The translations under genes were made by a program, and so were the position numbers. The notes beneath the pieces were generated by a model, which ran no database searches, was not told the DNA's origin, and was given only the letters and a program-made list of their open reading frames with translations. A stretch of 64,000 bases of DNA from Heterohyrax brucei (lineage: Eukaryota > Chordata > Mammalia > Hyracoidea > Procaviidae). Every line of letters starts with the position of its first letter. Within the stretch, counting starts at the first letter, position 1. The stretch spans positions 56,426,201 to 56,490,200 of the forward strand of contig CM053140.1 in the NCBI GenBank assembly GCA_028571685.1, in the 5' to 3' direction. Shown piece after piece: positions 43,555 through 54,774 of this stretch.

Positions 43555-43945
43555 TCATTCACTCATTACATCAAATATTTACTGAGCAGTTATCGTGTGC
43601 CAGGAGCTCTGGTACTGTAGTGGTTAAGAGCTCAGCTGCTAACCAAAAAGGCTGGCAATTCCAATCTACCACCCACTCCTTGGAAACTGTATGGGGCACT
43701 TCTTCTCAGTCTTATACTGCTGTTGAGTCAATTCTGACTCATAGTGACCCCATAGATCAGAGTAAAACCGCCCCGTAAAGAGTTTCCAAGGATTTGAACT
43801 GCCAATCTTTTGGTTAGCAGATGTAGCGCTTAAGCACAGTGCCGCCAGGGTTTTCCTTTGTCCTATAGGGTCACTATAAGTTGGAATCAATTTGATGGCA
43901 ATAGGTTTATTGTGTGCCAAGTATTGTTCTAAGCAATAGAGGAGT
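43555..43945 (+). repeat. L2 fragment carrying a SINE within which another SINE is nested
   Basis: L2 (CTCATTACATCAAATATTTA) is split by a sense SINE at about 43603-43906. The near-duplication TTATCGTGTGCCA / TTATTGTGTGCCA (43590-43602, 43907-43919) gives the outer limits. An antisense SINE at about 43716-43855 (CTGTTGAGTCAATTCTGACT to GTGCCGCCAGGGTTTT) lies inside the sense one. Three insertion layers can be read. Confidence 0.88.
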
Positions 43946-43989
43946 GTGAAACCATCTGATTTGCTCAGGGTTTCAGGTGGCTTGATTTA

Positions 43990-44462
43990 GCTCAAGAATT
44001 GATAGCTGTTATCAAGTTGATTCTGACTCACGATGATCTTACATACGACAGAGTGAAATATCGCCCAGTGCTGTGTCGTCCTCGTGATTGCCGGCATGTT
44101 CAAGTCTGTCTTTGTGGTTGTTGTTCCACTCCATCTCACTGAGGTCTCCCTTGCCCTTGTTGGTCCTCTGCTTTACCAAACATGCCCTCCTTTAAGGTAA
44201 TCCACTGATGATATGTGCAAAGTAAATGAGTTGGAAATGTTCTGCCTTGATCTATAAGGTTCTCATTGGCTGATTTTTGGAAGTAGATCACCAGGCCTTT
44301 CTTCTTAGTCAGTCCTAATCTGGAAGCATCACTGAAACCTGCACGCCATGGTGATCCTACTGATATTTTAACCACCAGTGGCATAGCTTCTAGCATCATA
44401 GCATCTTAGCAACACATACACAAGCCACGATAGTATGACAAGCTCACAGGTAGTGGAGCTCA
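43990..44462 (-). mobile_element. Non-autonomous RTE-related element, antisense
   Basis: The left part is the RTE tail region (GTTATCAAGTTGATTCTGAC, CTGCTTTACCAAACATGCCC) and the right part the 5' region (GAAGTAGATCACCAGGCCTT, CTAATCTGGAAGCATCACTG), without the protein-coding middle. This is the arrangement of an internally deleted RTE, matching the body of the SINE at 2609-2886. Confidence 0.75.
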
Positions 44463-44489
44463 AGACTAGGGCCTGATCATAATAACAGC

Positions 44490-44725
44490 TATTAATTATG
44501 GAACAGGTACATGCCAGGTATGTACACTTACAGGCATTATTTCATTTGCTTCGTGTACCTCCCTTCATGTGTGGTAGTTTACTTTTATCTCTTATCCTCA
44601 TTTTTTCAGATGAGGAAACTGAAGGCCTGAGCAGTGAAGTAACCTCCTCAGGGTCATAGGTAGTAGAAGCTAGGATTTGAATCCATGAGGTCAGGTTTCA
44701 GAACCCACGTTTTTAGTCGCTGTGC
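44490..44725 (-). repeat. MIR, antisense
   Basis: TTTCAGATGAGGAAACTGAA, CTCAGGGTCATAGGTAGTAG and GGATTTGAATCCATGAGGTC. Confidence 0.85.
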
Positions 44726-44736
44726 TCTGGACAGTG

Positions 44737-44903
44737 GAAACCCTGGTGGCATAGAGGTTAAGTACTACAGCTGCTAACCAAAAGGTTGGGACTTCGAATG
44801 CACCAGGTGCTCCTTTGAAACTCTATGGGGCAGTTCTACTCTGTTCTATAGGGTCGCTATGAGTTGGAAGTAACTCAACAGCAGTGGGTTTGGTTTTTTT
44901 GGT
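44737..44903 (+). repeat. tRNA-derived SINE, sense
   Basis: GAAACCCTGGTGGCATAGAG head, CTTCGAATGCACC, AGGGTCGCTATGAGTTGGAA tail, T-run end. Confidence 0.92.
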
Positions 44904-45230
44904 GCTGGACAGTTGGAGATGATAGCCTTGAATGCCGTGCCAAGGAGGTGGGATTTTAGTCTGCAAGCAATGAGGAACCATGGGAAGGTTTGGGGCCTGG
45001 TACATAGAGGGTGCTCAGTAAATACTGAGTGAGTAGCCCAGTGAATTGAGTGCAAGAATCACACTTGAGTTTTAGGAAGGCTGAGGGTTTGGAGTGAGAA
45101 GACTGGGAACAGGGGACTGGTGTACAGGCTGCTGTGATCATCCATGATGGAACTTTCTCTGCAAATACATCATGGCTCCCCATCCTGGGCCCTGATCAAC
45201 CTGTCCCTGCTCCCCAGGAGCTGAGAGGTG

Positions 45231-45232
<2 letters not shown>

Positions 45233-45270
<38 letters not shown>
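45233..45270. repeat. (GT)n microsatellite
   Basis: About 18 uninterrupted GT units in intron 1. Confidence 0.95.
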
Positions 45271-45273
<3 letters not shown>

Positions 45274-45844
45274 CGTGTAGGGGCCTGGAGAACACTTGAC
45301 CCCTAGGGAGGATTCAGAGGCATTAAAGGGGCTCAGGGGGCAGGATGTCCTGGGAGTGGCATGGGACCTGTGCCAGGGGCAAGGAGGTTATGTCATGGAC
45401 AGAGCACAGCTGTGCCTACTGTTCTGAAGAAGGCTATAGCTGGCCTGTGGACCCAGATCCTGGCTCCAAAGTCCTGACCTGCCCCAGGCTGGGGTTGCCA
45501 GCCATTGTGAACCTTTTATCTGCCTCACCGTGCTCTGCTATGCCAGGAAAGGTGGACACAGCTCCTTTTAGCTTTTTAAGGCACAGAGAGGGTAGGTTAC
45601 TCACACTGCATCACACAGGAAAGGGCTGGGCTGAGTTTTGGTGCACTCTGCTGTCTAATGCTCACCTGAGGGCGAAGTCTAGGGGCAGAAAGAAGCAAGA
45701 CTGGCCAGGGGTGGGCTGTCACACCCACTTCTCCCTGAAAGATGTTCTCCCGCTTGGAGTGTGGGCTGCTTTCCAGTAGATCTACTTTTTTTTGAACTCT
45801 CAGGTCTCCAAATGATGTTCATTTTCTCTACTTTTCCTGGCATT

Positions 45845-46044
45845 TACCAGCTGTCAAGGAGTCAGTTTCCAACTCACGACTCTACGTATTTCAGAGTAGA
45901 ACTGTGCTCTAGAGAGTTTTAAGTGGCTGAGTTTTTGGAAGTAGATCACTAAGCCTTTCTTTCAGGTGCCTCTGGGTGGACTTGAACCTCCAATCTTTCA
46001 GTTAGCAGCTCAGCCTGTTAACCATTTGTATCACCCAGGGACTC
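45845..46044 (-). repeat. Second-subtype SINE, antisense
   Basis: It contains GGAAGTAGATCACTAAGCCT, shared with the RTE-related element at 44277, and the antisense head GTATCACCCAGGGACTCC. Same subtype as 50562-50752. Confidence 0.85.
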
Positions 46045-46099
46045 CAGCCTATCTGTTTTGAGCACTTCCTGGGTACCAGAGAGACCACTTTTTAAATCT

Positions 46100-46260
46100 T
46101 TACTTACCAATTACTTACCTTAGGTGCAATGTCTAGGCCCTTCTTAGCCTTAGTTTCCTCCTCTGTCAGATGGGCCCAGGGCCTACCTCCCAGGTTAAGT
46201 GGTGCCACAGGTGTGAGGTTCCAAGTCCAGTGCCTGGTATGCGGCTTGGAAGAGAGCAGC
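46100..46260 (+). repeat. MIR, sense
   Basis: CTTAGTTTCCTCCTCTGTCA, AGTTCAAGTCCAGTGCCTGG-like end (CCAGTGCCTGGTATGC). Confidence 0.65.
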
Positions 46261-46474
46261 TGTTAGCACCACACCCCAATCTCTGATTTGCCAGGACTCC
46301 CATTTATTTGAAAGAATAAGCCCATGTGTACCTAGTCCCTGCACTATGATACGTGGTATAGTGAAGGGGTCAGGAGTATAGTGGAGGCAGCAGTAATTCT
46401 GCCTGGCAAGGGAAGGGGTGGGGGTCTCAGAATGGGATAGGGCAAGAATAGCCACCATCTCTGGGCTGACACTT

Positions 46475-46645
46475 TTCACAATTCATCTCCTTCAACCCTT
46501 ACAGCAGTGCTGGAATGGGTGTGTAATTACTCCCATATTACAGATTGGGAAACTGAGACCTCCTATAGTTGAATACATTGCACAAGGCTAGTTTGTCTCT
46601 GGGAGAGCTAGGAACCACACACAGCTCTTCACACTAAGAAGAGGT
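46475..46645 (-). repeat. MIR, antisense
   Basis: CAGATTGGGAAACTGAGACC and CATTGCACAAGGCTAGTTTG. Confidence 0.7.
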
Positions 46646-46939
46646 GATATTTAAGCAGAATATTCAAAGATGAGGCATTTGCTGGACCGAGAGCATAGGA
46701 AGGAGGCATGTTGGGCTTCTGTGGAATGCTTCCTCTGAGTTGTGAGGAGCTGTGACAGAACTTATGTTCACTCCTACTTCTACCCCTGCCCCTATGACAG
46801 TAGAAGTGAAAGGGATGTCACCCAGCACGCCTGGCCATTGGGAGCTGCCAAGGGTGAGGATGTCACATAGGGTCTCTTTGCTCTGTTCCAAGCTAGTAAG
46901 TTCTGACAGTGCTCCCCCTGTCTCCCTTCTGTTTTTCAG

Positions 46940-46984
46940 AATGGCCAGACCTCAGGGGAAGAAGCTGGACTTCAGCCATCCAAG
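46940..46984 (+). CDS. RPS6KA1: RPS6KA1 coding exon 2
   Basis: Forty-five bases encode residues 22-36, starting NGQTSGEE and ending QPSK. A pyrimidine-rich acceptor (gtttttcag) precedes it and gtgagg follows it. It enters and leaves in phase 0, so it can be skipped without shifting the frame. This is still the N-terminal tail before the kinase domain. The longer isoform, starting at 54640, does not include this exon. The residues match human RSK1 as I remember it. Confidence 0.96.
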
Positions 46985-47699
46985 GTGAGGACTGGGGCCA
47001 ATGCCCCAAGCCAGGGACTGAGTGAAGGGTCACTGTTTGCAGGGCTTCAGAGAGGCTGCCGTTATCCTTTCTGGAGGGAAAGTCCTTCCTAATCCTTATG
47101 GCAACCCTATGTAGAGTGATCATTTGCTCCAACTTTCTAGTTTGTTAGGTGAAGAATCTGCAGGCCAGCAAGTTCTGGGAGCAGAATCCAGGCTGGTTAC
47201 TTATCAACCAGACCAAGACGCTTCCCTGGTGTATTCACTCTTTCTGTTTGTGTCCAGTGTGAGGGTGGGGGAGCTGGGCCTAAGTGATGGGAGAGGCTCA
47301 GGTGGGACCTGCCCTCACTCCTTGGTACAGAGAGGCCTGATGAGGGCCTGGAAGCATCCAGGTGGGTATGGTGGTGCTGGAAGAAATCTCATGGCCTCCC
47401 AACTCTAACCAGGGTCCAGCCATTTCTCAGGGCCCCCAACTCCCATCTTGGGCTTGTTTCCTCTGCTGCCTTGGTTTTCCCTGATCTCTTCCCTTTAGTA
47501 CTTTTGCCCTTGTTGCTGGTTTTGAGTGTTGCTGAGAGCTTCAGAGGTTAAGTGATAGTTGTGACCTTGAGTCGGTCTCTTGTCCCTTGTCTCCTCTCCC
47601 ACCTAGAGCACACAGTAGCTGTGAGCCACAGAAGATGCTAGCTGTGGAGGGGCTCCAAAAGCCCCCTAGGTAAGGACAGAGCATGGTATCACTGGAGCT

Positions 47700-47880
47700 G
47701 ACTGGGGTTGAGATCCTAGCACCACGTGACCAGAAGCTCTTCTCCCTTCTGAGTCGTCATTTCCTCATCTATATAAATTGGGGACAGTTGTGCACACACA
47801 GGAGTGACGTGAAGGATATATAAGGTAGTACCTGCCTGGCCCACAGTGGCTTCAGCACCAGTTGAGTGAGTGCCGGTTTA
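47700..47880 (+). repeat. MIR, sense
   Basis: GAGATCCTAGCACCACGTGA, TCATTTCCTCATCTATATAA and TAGTACCTGCCTGGCCCACA. Confidence 0.75.
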
Positions 47881-48423
47881 TGACTCAGCTCCTTCTCCTA
47901 CCAGTGACCCCACCTTTCAGCCTGGGTCTGTGCAGGCACTGAGTCTGCTATAAAAAGGACCTTTGAGGTGGACTAGGGCTACTGCTTGCCTTGGCTCAGC
48001 TACCTAAGATAAGGGAACTGCGCTGGGTAGGATTGGACAGGGTGAGAGAAATGAGCTCTCACCATGCCTCTGTTGGTTGCTTTGGCAACCTTGGACTAGC
48101 AGAAGCCAGGCTAAATGGTGTGGACTAGGCTCTTTGGTATGTCTTCTTGACCACATATCTGAAGTATCTGCCTACAAAGTGGCTGCCTCTGGTTGCCTAG
48201 CAACAGAATGAAGGGACTGTAGCTCTCTAGTGAAGAACCAGGATGATCAGGTCTTGGGGCTGAGGTTGTAGGGGTTGCTGAAGGCCCTAGAGTGGAAAGG
48301 GAGATGACTGGAAATGGATGGGATGGGGAGAGCCTTGAATGCCACATGAAAGAAGAGAACAAACTTAACCCATGCCTGGTAACACCTGGGAGATCTGTGT
48401 TTAATTCTCAAAATCTCAGAGGT

Positions 48424-48634
48424 GTTATTGTTGTTATTCGGTGCTAGTGAGTTGTTTCAACTCCTAGTGACCCATGTAACAGGACAGAAGTGCCCCGTCA
48501 GGGTTTTGAGGCTATAATCTGTATAGAAGCAGGTCTCCGGATCTTTTTCTCATGGAGTGGCGGGGGGGTTCTGAACCACCAACTTTTCTCTTAGCAGCTG
48601 AGCACCTAACTCTTGTACTACCTACCTCAGGGCT
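48424..48634 (-). repeat. tRNA-derived SINE, antisense, longer subtype
   Basis: GCTAGTGAGTTGTTTCAACT, GGCTATAATCTGTATAGAAG insert and TTAGCAGCTGAGCACCTAAC antisense head. More diverged than most. Confidence 0.82.
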
Positions 48635-48639
48635 AGAGA

Positions 48640-48760
48640 TCATTATTGTCCCCATCTTGCAGATGAGAAAATTGAGACCCAAGGTCACCCAGCTAGTGGG
48701 TGATGGAGTCAGGACTTGGGCCTAGGTCTGCTTGATCTCAGAGCCCCTACTTCTCCCAGC
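48640..48760 (-). repeat. MIR, antisense
   Basis: CATCTTGCAGATGAGAAAAT, AAGGTCACCCAGCTAGTGGG and GTCTGCTTGATCTCAGAGCC. Confidence 0.85.
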
Positions 48761-49449
48761 CCAAGGAACCCTGACTGCTGGAAAGGAAGAGCACTGGATC
48801 TCTGTGACCCCAGGTTCCACCAGTTCTGGGCACCTGGTCCTCCATCTCCTCTCTGGCCTCTAGCCGCTGGTACCCCAAATGCTCAGTTGTAGGCTCTACA
48901 CACCAGGGGGCGCTCAGCCTGTGATTAGGACCTCATTGCTTTGTGCAGGAACAGAACTGGCAGCCGGACAGTTTATCCTTTGCATCGTGAGACATTTGGT
49001 GCACTCTTCCATGGCACTGAGGGCCCCCATAATAAAGTCAGTAGAACTCTTAGTCCTGGGAAGAAGGATGGAGATAGAAGTTACACGGTGGATGCGTTGT
49101 TGGGGATGAACATGACTGTGGGCACATGCAGCCTCCATTCCATGGCAGGCCCCATGCTGGGCTCTGGGGCCAAGGAAAGAGGAATGCTGTCTTCCATATG
49201 CCCACATCTGTCAGTGGGATGATGACACCAGCAAGTCCTGAGGACCCATCCTGCAACATCTGCAACTTCTGAGCATGGGGCTGAGTGGAGGCCTAGCTAT
49301 GCATAACAGAGGAGGAAGAGCTAGGGTGGGCTAGAGGGGAATCCTGTCACATTTCCTGCAGAGCTGGCATTCACTGGACCTCCAAAGACAGGATTTGAGC
49401 AGTGAGAGAAGGAGGGTAGGGCCTCTAGGTGGGGAGAGTCAGGGAAAGG

Positions 49450-49665
49450 GAGTTGAGTCCTGCATCTTGCGTTGAAATCCTGCCCCCATTTCTTGTTTGC
49501 TTTGTGATGTTAAGTGAGTGACTGGCCCCTCTGAGACTCAAATTCCCTTCCTGCAAAATGAGTCTAGAGCCCACCTCTCAGGGCCAGTGGAGGAGAGAAT
49601 CCGATGCAAGTCAAAGGAAGCGTGCAGCAGAGTTTGTGGTGCACTGTAGGTGTTTAATGCTTGTT
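49450..49665 (+). repeat. MIR, sense
   Basis: TTGTGATGTTAAGTGAGTGA, CTGAGACTCAAATTCCCTTC and GTAGGTGTTTAATGC. Confidence 0.7.
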
Positions 49666-50304
49666 TGTTTTATTCATTTGGGTTTCAGCAGCAACAGTCC
49701 ATGATAGCGTGGACAACAGGTCTGGGGTGACAGTGCCCTGGATCCCTTCAATGCCTTGAGCACACCCGATATCCTGGGGCACCCCGGGGGCTCCATTCAC
49801 CCTCCCTGTCTTCCTGGGGATGGACTGGGCATCCCAGGCCCCCTCCCCCGGCTGTCTCCGGAGCTGGACCCCTTTGAAGCGCCTGCAGGTCTATTTTGAG
49901 AGCTGAGTGTCTCCCCCCTCCCCTCCTCTCTTCCTGTTTATGAAACCCTGATCCCTCCCGGATCCCTCCTGCTCCCCTGGCCTGAGCTCAGGCAGGATGT
50001 GACTGTGGACTTCAGGGAGCCTCAGGCAGCCTCAGGTGTTTAGGGGACTTCCCCTGGACTGGCTAAGGCAGGCCCAGCCCACCCTTTTGGCACCTGGGGC
50101 TCTATGGCTGGACTCTGACCCTACAGCCTGTCTAGGGCAGACCCTGCAGCAGTAAGACTGCCCAGCTAAACCAGGGAGAATTCCGTTAACAGTGTCCCTT
50201 TGTCTCTGTGGCCCAATTTGCTTCTAGAAACTGTCTTGTGAGGGTGGAATGTGTGCTTTTAACTTCCATTTTACAGAGGAGGAAACAGGCTCAAGTACAC
50301 AAAG

Positions 50305-50545
50305 AAATTTGCCCAGAGCTCATCTCGACTTCCCATTCTTCTTCACTCCCCACCTGAAGCCTTTCACTCATGCTGGTCTTTCTACCTGGAGAGTCTTGCT
50401 TCCTGGCCAGTACCTACTTGCCTTAGGACCCAGCTGGACTGCCCCTCTCTGGAAAATCTCGTAACTCATCCACAGGCAGATACCACCTCTGGGCACCCAC
50501 AGCACCTTGATTGCAGCTCTGTCATAGGACATTCATGTTCAACTG
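50305..50545 (-). repeat. L2 LINE, antisense
   Basis: CTTTCACTCATGCTGGTCTT, CTTAGGACCCAGCTGGACTG and CTGGAAAATCTCGTAACTCA. Confidence 0.7.
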
Positions 50546-50561
50546 TCCTGTAGCCGTTTTT

Positions 50562-50752
50562 CGAGAGTCCCTGGGTGGTGCAGACTGCTTCTAACTGAAG
50601 GATTGATGGTTCCAGTCTACCCAGAGACACCTCAGCAGAAAGACCTGATGATCTACTTCCAAAAAAATCTGTTGTTGAAAATCCTGTGGAGCATAGTTCT
50701 AGACTGACACATATGGGGTCACCAGGAGTCAGACTGACTAGACAGCAACTGG
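50562..50752 (+). repeat. Second-subtype SINE, sense
   Basis: GAGTCCCTGGGTGGTGCAGA head, AAAGACCTGATGATCTACTT body, ACATATGGGGTCACCAGGAG tail. It marks, with 45845-46044, a subtype with a different tRNA-like head from the common one. Confidence 0.88.
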
Positions 50753-50929
50753 TATTTATATGGCCAGGGTTTGCCCTAACCTCTGTGTCTCCTATGGCCC
50801 GGGACAGCGTGGCGGCTAGTAGTGTGATTGGTATGCAGAAAAGGGGTCAGGCTAACCTTGCTGGGAAAATGACAACGAAATGCTTAAAAGTAAGGACTTT
50901 CGGAAGCAAGCAGACTTTGAATTTGCTCT

Positions 50930-51135
50930 GAGCTCTGTCTTTTTCTAGCCATGTGGCCTTGGTCAAGTCACTTGCTCTCTGAGTCTAGTGTCTTCACCTT
51001 TGAAATGAAGATGATGGTATCTCCCTCGTAGGTAAGACCCAGGATCTTAGTCCCAGTGCTACAGCCTAGCAGAATGCACATCATCAAAGGCTGAATGAAA
51101 GAATGGCTACATGTAATACATGCTCAGTTAATAGA
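50930..51135 (+). repeat. MIR, sense
   Basis: TTCTAGCCATGTGGCCTTGG, CAAGTCACTTGCTCTCTGAG and TACATGCTCAGTTAATAG. Confidence 0.75.
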
Positions 51136-53699
51136 AGGCACAACTCCCATTGTTACTGTATGCCATCCTGGCCTAGTGCCTGAGGCCAGCTCCCCACTCA
51201 AGAAGGCCTGGAACTAGGGGCCCTCCTCACCTGCCCAGAGGCATGCTAGGAGATGCATCCAGGAACATTTATGTCACCAGAGGCAGGATTGTCTAGGAGG
51301 CTCTGCAGATACTGTCAGCTGGGAAAGGCGTTGATGGTGTCCATTAGAGTCAGGCCATACAGGTGGGCTTGAGCCACAGCTGGTTGAGAGGTGCCCAGGG
51401 TGGGAGCCTTGGGGGCCAGGAGTCACACTGGGGGGCTCTGGCCTTCTCTTCTAACTGCAGTGTGGAAGGAAATAAATAAAGAGGAAGTATCTATGAGGGG
51501 GGAAAGGGATCAGGGATGTGGGCTGGTGCCTCTCTTCTCTCTTCCCTCACCAGAGGCCACTCAGCCCCTCCAAATACCCTTTTGTGAAGGCAGTTCTGAA
51601 ACTGTTTCCTTCCTGTTGCCGGCTTCTGTACCCTGCTGGCCACAAAGGTTCTTCCTCTGCTTCTGGGGGGTTGCCTGGGGGAGAGGGTGGACTGACACTG
51701 GCCCCTCCTCTGCCACTGGACCAGAATACTGTAGGGCTCCCAGGGCTGGCCTGGCCCCCAAGTCCTGGCCTGAAGATTCTGGGCAGCGGTAAGAAGCCTC
51801 AGTTAGGGTGAAGAGCTTTCACAACCCCGACCAGGACCCCACCCATCAGAGTGTTGTTATCGGAGGCCCAGCGAGAGCCGGGAAGGGGAAGTCTGTGTGT
51901 ACATGGGGGCGTGGATTTCCACACAGGGGATGTCTGTGGAAATGGTTTCCAACTGTCAGCCTGTGTGTGTGTGTGTCAGTTCCTGTGGGTGTACGGGTGT
52001 AAATGAGGAGGTGGGGCTATGTGGGAAGAGTGGGGCCTGGTCCTATCCCTGTCCTGCAGCTGCCTTCTGTGCCACCCAGAATTCTGTGTTGGGCTGTCCA
52101 TTTGGCAGCTGGGGTCTTTGTCTAGGAGCTTCTACCCCATTGTCCATCCCAAGGTCTTGGATTGGCAGGCTTCAGGAAGGGTTTGGAGTATGGGGCCTCG
52201 GAACAGGGGGCAGGGCCGGGTATAGTGCCTGCTCTGTGGGTTGACATTTTGGCTGGGCCTAGCTATGAAAGTTGCTATGGAGGACAGAGTGTCCTCAGCA
52301 ATTGGACTAAGCTCTGGGCTAGGTAGTTCAAGGCCTTGATGACTTCTGTCCCCAGGGGGGTGCTGGAATATCCACTGTGTCCCTGCCTTATCTTTGTGTA
52401 GCTTCTGTCTGTGATCCTATCTGCCACTTCTTAGGGTTGGGAGGCAAGAGAGGTGCATCCCATAGTAGTCCTGGGGTCTTGGGCTTGGGGTCTGCAATAT
52501 CCCCTCCTTGGCAGGGAGCCTGACCCTTCTTCTGTCCCTCCTCCCTGCAGAGGGGGAAGTGAGAAGAAGGGAGGCCAGGGACCCTGCCTTCTGGGCTGGG
52601 AAGGCTAAAAAAGCGGAAGTAAGGGAAGTAACAGGGCCCTCTGGCCACCGGCTTGAGCCCCACCATGCAGACCCCGGCAGACTTTCGCAGGGTTGAGGGA
52701 GACTCAGTCCCCTGTCCCAGAAAGGTGAGCAGAGAGGTGGCCTACCTCCAACAGTGTCTGTCATGACAACTCTGGGCAAGGACTGGGTTTTGGGGGTGGC
52801 TCTGTCCCCTGGAGTTTCTGAGTAGCTGCATCTTTCCCCAGGGAGTATTCTCAGGCAGGCAGACAGGTGACGTGGAAGCTCAGGTCTCAGAATGGGGTGG
52901 GCAGGCATTGCTATTTTCTTGGCCACACTTGCCCCTCTCAGAGCCAGGCTTTCTGCCTGTCCTTACAGGGCTTTACATTCAGGGGCCTGATTAGCTTGCA
53001 ACTGTCTGTGACTGCTATGCCCACTGCCCCATCTGTCAGGGAGAATTCTCTGAAGATGGGGTTGTGTCCCTGAGGGTCAGGACCTAGAGTGGGAAGTCCC
53101 CAGGCTAACCTAGTGCTGAGGGTGGGGGCGAGCTGGGGTGGGCAGGAAGTGGCTCTGGCCGACTTACCTGCCCACCCTTTCCTGGCACTCAAGGCCAAGC
53201 AGAAACCAAGGGAGGGACTTGGGTTCAAGCCGACTCTTCCGCCTGGCTCATTTTGAACCTGGGTGAGTCACTGTCCTCTGGGCCTCAGTTTCTTGTTCTC
53301 AAAATGAAGATAATGGCTTTGGGAATATTTTGGGTCAGAGTCAAAGTCGTCAGATGGCACTCAGGAGATGGCCTCTCAGCCCACTCTCCTGGACCTCATC
53401 AGCCCTGGCGCTGGAAGGCAATCTGAGGGAAACAGAAGACCTCAGGGTTGGGTCTGCCATGAATACCAAGCTGCTCTCCTGAGTTCTGGGGGTTTGCCAT
53501 TGTATCCCCTTTGCCATCGCCTCTCCCCAGACAGACCAGTGAGAACCCAGAATTCTGCCCTCCGGCCCAGGGTCTAACCCCATTTCCTGGGGCCCCTGGC
53601 CCGCTGCCTGTCAGATTCCATCTGCTTTGGGCTTCTCACAGTCGACTTGGGTCTCACTGACACCCTGGCTGTCTCTGCCTGCCACCTACCTGCCTCTGC

Positions 53700-54262
53700 T
53701 TGTCTTCACCTGTTGGGTTCTTGTCCCCGACTGTCTCTGTTAGATATAGGAACTCTTCTTTCTCAGCCTGTTGGGCATATGTCCCATCTGTCTTTGCCTT
53801 TTGGGTACATGTCTTACATCTGTCTTGCCTGTTAGATATGAGTTTCCATCTGCCTTTGCCTCTTGGGTGCAAGTCCCTGTCTGCCGCCATCTGTTGGGTA
53901 CGAGTCCCCATCTGCCTCCACCTGTTGGTTCTGAGTCACCATCCATCTCCACTTCTTGGGCATATGTTCCTGTCTGTCTCTGCCTGTTGGGTATGTGTCC
54001 CTGTCTGCCTCTGCCTGTTGCATATATCCTCATGTGACTCTGCACATGCCCCCTTCACTGCTGGTTGGGTACATGTCCCTGTCTGTTTCCACCTGTTGGC
54101 TTGTGTTTCCTCCTATCTTGTCCTGTTGAATATGAATTTCTTTCTGTCTCTGCCTGTTAAATACATATTCCAGTCCATCTCTACCTGTTAAATGCCTGTC
54201 TTTATCCATCTTCACCTCTTGAGTGCCTGCCTCTGCCTGTTGGGTGTCTCCCTTTGTCTGCC
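53700..54262. repeat. Degenerate 31-bp minisatellite, about 16-17 units
   Basis: The motif CTGTTGGGTA, then a T-rich part and CTGTCTCTGCC, recurs every 31 bases across about 560 bp. Unit lengths measured between TGTTGGG-type starts are mostly 30-32 bp, with a longer interruption near 54005-54050 and a shortened unit near the end. Units differ by substitutions, so the array is old. Because 31 is not a multiple of three, each strand reads through all frames, and chance open frames of 80-163 codons appear. It ends about 380 bp before the alternative RPS6KA1 start codon. Confidence 0.88.
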
Positions 54263-54269
54263 TCCATGT

Positions 54270-54639
54270 GCCTCTGCTGTCCAGCTCCTGTCCCTGCCTC
54301 TCCAGATGAGTGCCTATCTTTATCTCTGCCTAATGGGTGCCTAGCTGGTCCTCAGCAACTGAGTTGGCGTGGGGCTTTCCCTTTGCAGGCCCCACAGGGA
54401 GGCTGGGGGGGGCAGAGGGGAGCCCTGAGGCACTGGGGACGGGGAGAAGAGAGAGGAAGGGAACAAGGTGAGGGTATAGGCCTGAAGTTGGGAAACCACA
54501 GGCCCTGAATGATTGGCGGTCCTGGGCCAGGCCCAGCCCCCGCTCTTACCCGGCACATCCGCCTTGGGCCCAGCCACCTCTGAGCAGCAGCCCCGGACGC
54601 TGCTTGCTCCTGCCATGGTGCCACGTCCCTACCGGGCGG
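54270..54639 (+). promoter_or_regulatory. RPS6KA1: Presumed promoter and 5' UTR of the alternative RPS6KA1 first exon
   Basis: The region between the minisatellite and the alternative start codon must carry the promoter and leader of the longer isoform if the human arrangement holds. It is moderately GC-rich without a strong CpG island or a clear TATA box, suggesting a more tissue-restricted promoter than that at 40 kb. The leader contains ATG 54615 in a strong context (gccATGG), out of frame with the main start. The transcription start is not determined. Confidence 0.6.
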
Positions 54640-54774
54640 ATGGAGCAGGATCCCAAGTCGCCCCGTCTGCGGCTTTGGGCCCTGCTCCCTTGGCTGCCCA
54701 GGAAGCAGCGGCCCAGGATCAGCCAGACCTCACTGCCTGCCCCAGGCCCTGGCTCTGGCCCTCTGCAGGACTCG
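54640..54774 (+). CDS. RPS6KA1: RPS6KA1 alternative first coding exon (longer isoform)
   Basis: Forty-five codons, starting MEQDPKSPRL and ending GSGPLQDS, then a consensus donor gtaagt. From memory human isoform 2 of RPS6KA1 (744 residues) begins with a nearly identical 45-residue segment, which identifies the exon. It ends in phase 0 and joins to DEGVL at 55574, replacing residues 1-36 of isoform 1. The segment is rich in Pro, Arg, Ser and Trp, with no recognised domain. An in-frame TTG upstream at 54604 is not a credible start. The context of ATG 54640 (C at -3, G at +4) is only fair. Confidence 0.93.

Larger units (their letters stand above)
40830..46939 (+). other. RPS6KA1: RPS6KA1 intron 1, remainder
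   Basis: About 6.1 kb without a supported exon. It contains MIR, L2 and SINE copies listed separately and a GT microsatellite at 45233-45270. Several open frames of 100-145 codons here have no recognisable protein, no family match and no clear codon bias, so I treat them as chance. Confidence 0.8.

Noticed and set aside
51391..51811. Two overlapping open frames of 97-133 codons in intron 2
   Set aside because: No splice-site arrangement, family similarity or phase fit to the neighbouring RPS6KA1 exons; one frame begins without ATG.
52417..52926. A 169-codon antisense open frame in intron 2
   Set aside because: Low-complexity proline, serine and leucine content, no family match, and it overlaps another antisense frame.
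53700..54191. A 163-codon open frame with repeated cysteine-rich units, looking like a secreted repeat protein
   Set aside because: It is the translation of the 31-bp minisatellite, and other frames on both strands are open in the same way.
54604..54639. An N-terminal extension of the longer RPS6KA1 isoform from an upstream in-frame codon
   Set aside because: The codon is TTG, not ATG, and the isoform as I know it starts at MEQDP.
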